From the NCBI GenBank assembly GCA_000403035.1, contig AQSL01000160.1:1-20512 (forward strand): a stretch of DNA of 20,512 nt, read 5' to 3'. The stretch is from Candidatus Latescibacter anaerobius SCGC AAA252-E07. Lineage in GTDB: Bacteria > Latescibacterota > Latescibacteria > Latescibacterales > Latescibacteraceae. The notes below the pieces were generated by a model, which saw only the letters and a list, made by a program, of their open reading frames with translations, searched no databases and was not told the DNA's origin. Positions 16,002 to 20,512 of this stretch are shown piece by piece; positions within the stretch are counted from its first letter, which is position 1; each line of letters begins with the position of its first letter. Made by a program: the position numbers and the translations under genes.

Positions 16002-16517
16002 ATGACCGTTCTCGAAGCAATTAAAGGACGTTTCAGTGTCCGCAGGTACACTTCCGAACAGATAAGCGATTCGGATCTTGCCACAATTCTGGAGGCCGTA
16101 CGGTTTTCACAGTCTGCAAAAAACTTTCAGGATTGGCGTTTTATCGTTGTAAAAGATGAAGCCATGAAAAGAAAGCTCGTGCCTGCAGCCAGGAACCAGA
16201 ATTTTGTTGCAGAGGCAGCAGCTGTGATCATCTGTTGCGGAATAAATATTGACTATGTCATGACCTGCGGGCAGCATACGTATAATTTAGATGTCGCAAT
16301 TGCAATGGAAAACATGAGTCTTACCGCTTATGAATTGAACCTGGGAACATGCTGGCTTGGATCGTTTTATGAGGATCAGGTAAAGGAGATACTCGGAATA
16401 CCACAAGAGGGTGTACGAATAGTCGGTTTGATGACAATCGGACATCCGGCTGTAGAGGCCCCTCCGAAAAATCGTGAACCGATCGAAACGAGTGTCAAAT
16501 ATGAAACATGGTCTTAA
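16002..16517 (+). CDS. Nitroreductase-family FMN oxidoreductase
   Basis: A 171-residue flavoenzyme of the compact nitroreductase type, normally a homodimer using NAD(P)H and FMN to reduce nitro groups, quinones or other electron-poor substrates. The N-terminal FMN-phosphate motif is RFSVRRYT (10-17). FSQSAKNFQDWRFIVV (35-50) corresponds to the A-PS-xN-QPW-F segment, here with a Lys-Asn and a Gln-Asp in unusual positions. LNLGTCWLGSF and the final IVGLMTIGHP complete the fold. The family is usually 170-220 residues, so this is a full-length short form. GGGAGG seven bases before ATG 16002 is strong. It is a single-gene unit, divergent from lptF and convergent with the deacetylase gene. The physiological substrate cannot be predicted. 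Confidence 0.88.
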   Translation: MTVLEAIKGRFSVRRYTSEQISDSDLATILEAVRFSQSAKNFQDWRFIVVKDEAMKRKLVPAARNQNFVAEAAAVIICCGINIDYVMTCGQHTYNLDVAIAMENMSLTAYELNLGTCWLGSFYEDQVKEILGIPQEGVRIVGLMTIGHPAVEAPPKNREPIETSVKYETWS

Positions 16518-16552
16518 ATACGTGGTAAAATACTATCTGGCTCAGGTCTAAG

Positions 16553-16597
16553 CTGTCAAGGGTCAGCGCGAAGCGTTGATATACAAGCCCTTGACAG
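16553..16597. repeat. Perfect 10-base inverted repeat with inner hairpin
   Basis: CTGTCAAGGG (16553-16562) and CCCTTGACAG (16588-16597) are perfectly complementary. Inside, CAGCGC and GCGTTG (16564-16569, 16573-16578) form a second stem with a GAA loop. The element sits in the short gap after the nitroreductase and looks like a dispersed intergenic repeat or small non-autonomous element rather than a terminator, as no U-run follows. Confidence 0.55.
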
Positions 16598-16622
16598 TAC
16601 TACAGACATATATTTCAAACAG

Positions 16623-16651
16623 GGGCGTGTGAAAAGACTTTTTCAACGCCC
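16623..16651. terminator. Bidirectional terminator-like hairpin between convergent genes
   Basis: GGGCGT (16623-16628) pairs with ACGCCC (16646-16651), and TGAAAA (16630-16635) with TTTTCA (16640-16645), with one bulged G and a four-base loop. It lies between the 3' ends of the nitroreductase and the deacetylase genes, where termination in both directions is expected. No long U-tract follows, so a repeat element is the alternative. Confidence 0.45.
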
Positions 16652-16684
16652 TCCTAAATAGCATGTGAAACAAATGGATTATTT

Positions 16685-17824
16685 TCAATGAACTATATCG
16701 GAAATCTGAACGAATTTGATTCCTTTTTCCTCGAGCTCCGGTAATTTCTCTTCGAGCACCTCGACCGTTGTCCGCCTGTCATGGCATATGGTGACCACAA
16801 GACCATGTTCAATCGCTGCTTCGGCTAATTCATCCAGACGTTTCATGATAAAATCCTTATCATCTTTGACATCTAAAAAGCTGTATAGTTTTTCACATTT
16901 GACACCTTTTTTCTGGGACAGGTAATACCCTCTGGAATTTCTCGAAGTCTGGGAATCCACAAAGAAATAATCGTTATCTTTGAGGTATGTCATGACTATT
17001 TCCATGGTACGGACATCTTCAGTAGCTTTCGAACCCATATGATTATTGATTCCTCTGGCACCACGTACACTTTTAAATGCTGCGTCAAGCTTATCATAAA
17101 TATCGGATTCGACATCACGAACATATATCGCTCCCTCGCCGGGATTTGAACCTGCTGATTTTGGCTCCATAGGCATATGAAGCATATACGGTGTTTCCGT
17201 ATCAACGGCGAGTGCAACAACCTCGTCAGTACGGTTTTGAAATGGCAGAATCGAGAGAGTTACTATCTGATCCAGGTTACACAGTCTCCGGGCCAGATTC
17301 AAATCTTTTATCCCGAGATCATCGACTATGATTGCCATTTTTGCCGTTTTTGCCTTGATACCTTTTATTTTTCTCAGAATTATCAAATCCGTAGGAGTTC
17401 TACCGGTACCCACCTTGAGAGTAAGTGTCCTTCCTTTTGAACCTTCGATACCCTGAAAAATTCTACCTCCCATTTCACGTGTCATTGCGGTTATTCTATA
17501 ATTCATCAGAGTAAGGGAATTGGTTTCGGGTATTCCGATAGAATAGATGTTATTGAGACCACCGTATGATTGGTCTGCTTTCTGAATTTTTACGTTATCA
17601 TTTTCGATTCCACAGTCGGAAAGCGTTTCAAGCAAATTGCTCTTTAATCCCAGAGAAAATGCTTGAGCTGATACATGTAATGGAATGAATTCCGGAATAT
17701 TAGGCGCTTCGAATCTTAACGCCATGTAGCATAAATATGAAGAAACCCCTAAAGCTATACATGCTGTCAGGGGCAGAAGGATATACAAAATCTTTACAAT
17801 TGTATTTTTAAATTGTTCCCCCAA
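16685..17824 (-). CDS. Divergent polysaccharide deacetylase family protein (YibQ/DUF610)
   Basis: A 379-residue membrane-anchored protein: one N-terminal helix (about 11-35), a linker region of about 120 residues, then a divergent polysaccharide deacetylase domain (162-379). Family hallmarks are AIIVDDLG (164-171), VTLSILPF (188-195), YMLHMPMEP (213-221) with the following NPGEGAI, GINNHMGSKATED (258-270), FFVDSQTSRNS (287-297) and a C-terminal GIKFVQISDI. D168/D169, H216 and H262 are plausible metal or catalytic residues. The domain should face the periplasm and act on an envelope glycan; the real substrate of YibQ-type proteins is not established. The start is TTG 17824, with AGGAG nine bases upstream that overlaps the stop of the preceding lipoprotein gene; no ATG alternative fits. 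It is the last gene of the minus-strand cluster. Confidence 0.85.
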   Translation of the reverse strand: MGEQFKNTIVKILYILLPLTACIALGVSSYLCYMALRFEAPNIPEFIPLHVSAQAFSLGLKSNLLETLSDCGIENDNVKIQKADQSYGGLNNIYSIGIPETNSLTLMNYRITAMTREMGGRIFQGIEGSKGRTLTLKVGTGRTPTDLIILRKIKGIKAKTAKMAIIVDDLGIKDLNLARRLCNLDQIVTLSILPFQNRTDEVVALAVDTETPYMLHMPMEPKSAGSNPGEGAIYVRDVESDIYDKLDAAFKSVRGARGINNHMGSKATEDVRTMEIVMTYLKDNDYFFVDSQTSRNSRGYYLSQKKGVKCEKLYSFLDVKDDKDFIMKRLDELAEAAIEHGLVVTICHDRRTTVEVLEEKLPELEEKGIKFVQISDIVH

Positions 17825-17836
17825 ACCAGTCGTCTC

Positions 17837-18421
17837 CTACTCGGAGATATTCGTCTCATCTATCCAGCGGATTATAGACCAGTGGCCATCCGAATCTTCC
17901 ACCATTACAAACGTCATGAACTGGTGCACCCTGTATTCACCAAATGTTTTAAAGGATACATCCATGGTTATATCATAATTATATTTGTACCATATTTCAT
18001 CGGGATGTTCCTCTGAAATATCAGCGCCCTGGGGTATATCAGCGACATTTATCCCGTACTCCTTGTTCAGAGAGAAAAAGCTCGGGGTAAAAACAAAGGA
18101 AATACTGTCATCGAAAATATATCCTACAATACGTACATCAGTCGAACGTGACCAGCTCACATTCAATGAGTCACTTTCGGAAGGACTTTCATAGTAATAA
18201 TTTTCATGGAGGCACCGTTCGTAAAAATCAATATCACGGTTACTAAAAGAAACTTCCAGATTCTCTATTACTATTCCTGGCGTAATGGGCTCCTGCCATT
18301 TTCCCGGGGGATTTTCCTTTTTCTCGCCTTCCTTCGGAGAAAAAATGCAGGATAGCATACAGGTAAGAATAATAAGGGATAGAATGAAACCGGTTATTTT
18401 TTTCATTCTGATACTTTTCAT
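17837..18421 (-). CDS. Lipoprotein, paralogue of the neighbouring lipoprotein, unknown function
   Basis: A 194-residue predicted lipoprotein: positively charged start, hydrophobic segment (about 10-22), and a lipobox-like MLSC with C25. After a Lys/Glu/Pro-rich linker comes PGIVIENLEVSFSNRDIDFYERCL, which aligns with PENVLDNLEASFEGLSIQDYLDVF of the lipoprotein gene upstream. The pattern of a short helix, alternating strands and a final GHWSIIRWIDE suggests a small NTF2-like alpha+beta domain, but that is inference. ATG 18421 is used; ATG 18406 (codon 6) gives an equally good signal peptide and neither has a clear ribosome binding site. Its stop overlaps the ribosome binding site of the deacetylase gene. 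The 246 bases upstream (18422-18667) hold no gene, only an AT-rich spacer with a tandem TGATTGC. Confidence 0.7.
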   Translation of the reverse strand: MKSIRMKKITGFILSLIILTCMLSCIFSPKEGEKKENPPGKWQEPITPGIVIENLEVSFSNRDIDFYERCLHENYYYESPSESDSLNVSWSRSTDVRIVGYIFDDSISFVFTPSFFSLNKEYGINVADIPQGADISEEHPDEIWYKYNYDITMDVSFKTFGEYRVHQFMTFVMVEDSDGHWSIIRWIDETNISE

Positions 18422-18667
18422 CGCTCAGAGTAAGTAATCAATGGATTTTTATCGAACAAGTATCTCGAACTATTGAAAGCATTCTGATAAAGGTTACTCA
18501 ATTTATTTTAACGAATTATTCAGCAGCCGGCTTTGAGTTTAAAAGCAGAATTATCAATAGATTAATCGCCGAATAATAAAGATTGATTGCTGATTGCTTT
18601 CGAAATAGTACTCTTAAAAACTATTCACTGCCCTCTTAAAATAATGATTAATTGCCCTGAAAAAAAG

Positions 18668-19279
18668 TTAAATGTTATGTGCCCGTAAAACACCCCATGA
18701 TTTTGAATGTGGATGCAATCGAAAATCCACCCATTTATAGATCGCCCACTTTCCATCCCCATTCTCACGGAGATACAGCCATGCCCTGCCTTCGATTTCC
18801 AATTTCGTATAATAATTCGCTACCGTAGAATCGGCCTCAAGAATAAACATATGATAATCATATTCATACATATCCTGCCCGGGTTTATATTCATAGAGCG
18901 GGGAAATGTCTATCGGACTGCTTTCAATATCCTGTTTAAAATTATTTCTCTGCAGGAAATTCTGGGCAAATTCCGTTTCTCTTTCATAATTCCAACCATT
19001 TATAAATATCTCCTCGTATTCCAGAGAATCTTCCGAATCAGGATTGAATTCAAAATCCTCGCTGAAAACATCAAGATAATCCTGAATGCTCAATCCCTCA
19101 AATGAAGCCTCGAGATTATCCAGAACATTTTCCGGAGATTTCGGCGGTTTTATCGCTGCGCCTTCCGAACCCGGATTTTGAGGATCTCTCGTGCTGAAAG
19201 GATTGTTGCATGAATTCAGCTGAAATAAAAACATCAACACAACACACAAAATGAAAAGTATGGCACATATTCTCTTCAT
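18668..19279 (-). CDS. Lipoprotein beginning CNNPF, unknown function
   Basis: A 203-residue predicted lipoprotein: signal peptide 1-23, lipobox LNSC with C24, mature start CNNPFSTRDP. After a Pro-rich linker, PENVLDNLEASFEGLSIQDYLDVFSEDFEF matches its downstream paralogue; it ends with a Trp-rich strand pattern (GKWAIYKWVDFR). I know no function. Small lipoproteins of this Cys-x-Asn-Pro-Phe style with a repeated NLE-SF-DI-Y helix occur in uncultured bacterial phyla, and an NTF2-like fold is a guess. AAGGGGAGA immediately before ATG 19279 is a strong ribosome binding site. Only 12 bases separate it from the upstream protease gene, so co-transcription is likely. Confidence 0.75.
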   Translation of the reverse strand: MKRICAILFILCVVLMFLFQLNSCNNPFSTRDPQNPGSEGAAIKPPKSPENVLDNLEASFEGLSIQDYLDVFSEDFEFNPDSEDSLEYEEIFINGWNYERETEFAQNFLQRNNFKQDIESSPIDISPLYEYKPGQDMYEYDYHMFILEADSTVANYYTKLEIEGRAWLYLRENGDGKWAIYKWVDFRLHPHSKSWGVLRAHNI

Positions 19280-19291
19280 TTTCTCCCCTTA

Positions 19292-20200
19292 TCACATCTT
19301 AACCGGCGTAGGCATAATGCATACTATGAAAATCGCTATTGCAGTGAACGCAAGTAATTTCCTGGAATTGCCGATTTCTTCATTCATATAATCAGGGTAA
19401 GGATGAGGACCTCCGATAAAAATCAGGAGTATCGCCCAGACAAACCAGCCTTTCCAGAACGTTAATCCAAATAAAAAGAGGAGCGGTATACGTATACGAC
19501 GGAGGAGTTCATGAAAACGCGGGGAAAGAGCAAACAAAATATGTCCGCCATCTAACTGCCCGATTGGTATCAGGTTCAATGCCGTAACAAAAAGTCCCAG
19601 CCACCCTGCAAATGCAATCGGATGAAGGTTAATAACCATATCATCCGGCAAGTTTCCCAGTACAGCATAACTAAGGAACTTGAAAATCAACGACTCACCC
19701 AGAATGAGTCCACCCGTGTCTTCGGCAACCATCTGAGAACCTACTTCCGACATGCTCAAACCGATAATACTCGCTACAATAGCTACGACAAAACCGGCCA
19801 CCGGGCCCATAGCGCCTACATCAATGAGTGCTTTCCTGTTCGGAATCGAGGATTTCATTTTGATAACCGCACCAAACGTTCCGATAGGAATAAACGGTGC
19901 CGGAATAAAATATGGCAGTGTCACATTGATATTCCAGTATCTGGCGGCAAAATAATGACCGAATTCATGTATTCCCAGAATAGTGAGAAGAGTAAGCGAA
20001 AACGGCAGTCCTTTTACTAATCCTTGAATACTCGCAAAAGGATTAGCGCCACTCATGATCGAACCGACCAGTGTCGTCGTTATCAGGGTAGCCACAAAAA
20101 GGATAATGTTAACACGGATATTACTTTGCGTAGCACTCGCCAGGGAGTAATCCTTGAAATAGCCGTCAGATGGCTTTATTATTGTTCTTCTGTAGAGCAT
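19292..20200 (-). CDS. Site-2-type intramembrane metalloprotease (peptidase M50)
   Basis: A 302-residue multi-pass membrane zinc protease. The catalytic HExxH is HEFGH (H78, E79, H82) in a membrane helix, and the third zinc ligand is D217 in LIPIGQLDGGH, as in the site-2 protease/SpoIVFB clan. There is no PDZ domain, unlike RseP. A Pro-rich re-entrant segment (PYFIPAPFIPIGTFGAVIKMKSSIPNR) and GAMGPVAGFVVA are typical of the M50 subgroup found in many bacteria and plant chloroplasts. It probably cleaves a membrane-bound substrate such as an anti-sigma factor or a leftover signal peptide; none is evident here. ATG 20200 is chosen because it starts one base after the TldD stop; TTG 20248 would overlap that gene by 47 bases. 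Two lipoprotein genes follow. Confidence 0.87.
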   Translation of the reverse strand: MLYRRTIIKPSDGYFKDYSLASATQSNIRVNIILFVATLITTTLVGSIMSGANPFASIQGLVKGLPFSLTLLTILGIHEFGHYFAARYWNINVTLPYFIPAPFIPIGTFGAVIKMKSSIPNRKALIDVGAMGPVAGFVVAIVASIIGLSMSEVGSQMVAEDTGGLILGESLIFKFLSYAVLGNLPDDMVINLHPIAFAGWLGLFVTALNLIPIGQLDGGHILFALSPRFHELLRRIRIPLLFLFGLTFWKGWFVWAILLIFIGGPHPYPDYMNEEIGNSRKLLAFTAIAIFIVCIMPTPVKM

Positions 20201-20201
20201 T

Positions 20202-20512
20202 TTATCTGCTTGATAGTGGTAATTCCGAAAAGAGAACATCCGGTACAAAGAGCGATCCGACCGGCTTTACATCCGAACTCATAGCCGAAATATCTCCGAA
20301 TGCCTTATAGACATTTCCTGAAACCATGGTGTTTAAGAGCCTGCCGGCAATCTCGCCTTTCCGTATTAAAAATCCAAGCATGATATTGAGGGCAAAATCA
20401 CCTGCAAGAAGATTTGATTGTCCGCCGCCAAGTACACCGTACACCACAACACCCTCATCCATACCCGACACCATCTCATCAAAGCTCGATTTTCCAGCGC
20501 TCATTATAAGGT
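20202..20512 (-). CDS. TldD/PmbA-family metalloprotease, C-terminal part (cut by window edge)
   Basis: The C-terminal ~103 residues of a TldD/PmbA-type protein; the frame stays open to the right edge, so the 5' part lies outside. GVVVYGVLGGGQSNLLAGDFALNIMLG and the following GFLIRKGEIAGRLLNTMVSGNVYKAF are the strongly conserved C-terminal segment of the family, involved in microcin B17 maturation and CcdA degradation in E. coli. The zinc-binding HExxxH region is not visible. TldD and PmbA cannot be separated from this fragment. It ends LPLSSR, then TAA at 20204-20202, with the M50 protease ATG one base later, so the two are translationally close and probably co-transcribed. Confidence 0.85.
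   Translation of the reverse strand, partial: LIMSAGKSSFDEMVSGMDEGVVVYGVLGGGQSNLLAGDFALNIMLGFLIRKGEIAGRLLNTMVSGNVYKAFGDISAMSSDVKPVGSLFVPDVLFSELPLSSR

Noticed and set aside
20201..20248. M50 protease starting at TTG 20248
   Set aside because: It would overlap the TldD/PmbA coding end by 47 bases in another frame, while ATG 20200 sits one base after that stop.

Overview
The window comes from a Gram-negative bacterium. It encodes two LptF/LptG-type lipopolysaccharide exporter permeases and two signal-peptidase-II lipoproteins, and its ribosome binding sites and sigma-70-like promoters are ordinary. Base composition is moderate, apparently low to mid 40s percent GC by eye. The biotin-fused PycB/OadA protein, stand-alone CHASE2 protein, small lipoproteins with a Cys-Asn-Asn-Pro-Phe start and hairpin repeats between genes recall uncultured FCB-type or Latescibacterota-like phyla. 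That placement is inference only; no rRNA or other phylogenetic marker is present.

Layout, left to right. 1-446 is non-coding with GC-rich hairpins. 447-2930 (+) holds a class IV (IlvE-like) aminotransferase and a multi-pass GT-C/TMTC-like membrane protein. 2976-5865 (-) holds a CHASE2 sensor protein with no output domain, a 71-residue two-helix membrane protein, and a SAM methyltransferase whose 5' end abuts a cluster of hairpin repeats. 6125-7963 (-) is a umuD-umuC SOS mutagenesis operon with a near-consensus promoter. 8396-13319 (+) holds a biotin-dependent carboxyltransferase subunit (PycB/OadA type), then a sugar-1-phosphate nucleotidyltransferase, a galactokinase-family kinase and a small Fis-type helix-turn-helix protein. 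13349-15670 (-) is a tightly coupled lptF-lptG pair with a long leader. 16002-16517 (+) is a nitroreductase. 16685-20512 (-) runs in transcription order from a TldD/PmbA C-terminus (cut by the window edge) through an M50 site-2-type protease, two paralogous lipoproteins and a YibQ-type divergent polysaccharide deacetylase.

How they work together. The nucleotidyltransferase and kinase could together turn a free galactose-type sugar into an NDP-sugar, with the Fis-type protein as a possible local regulator. The minus-strand cluster at the right end is envelope-centred (intramembrane protease, lipoproteins, deacetylase) and has the short spacings of an operon. LptFG supply the membrane part of the LPS exporter. 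UmuDC is the error-prone DNA polymerase V system.

I found no CRISPR array, tRNA, rRNA, complete insertion sequence or phage gene, and no clearly new multi-gene defence or mobile system. The best leads are the output-less CHASE2 protein with its small membrane neighbour, the kinase/nucleotidyltransferase/Fis set, the paralogous lipoproteins, and the structured intergenic repeats.
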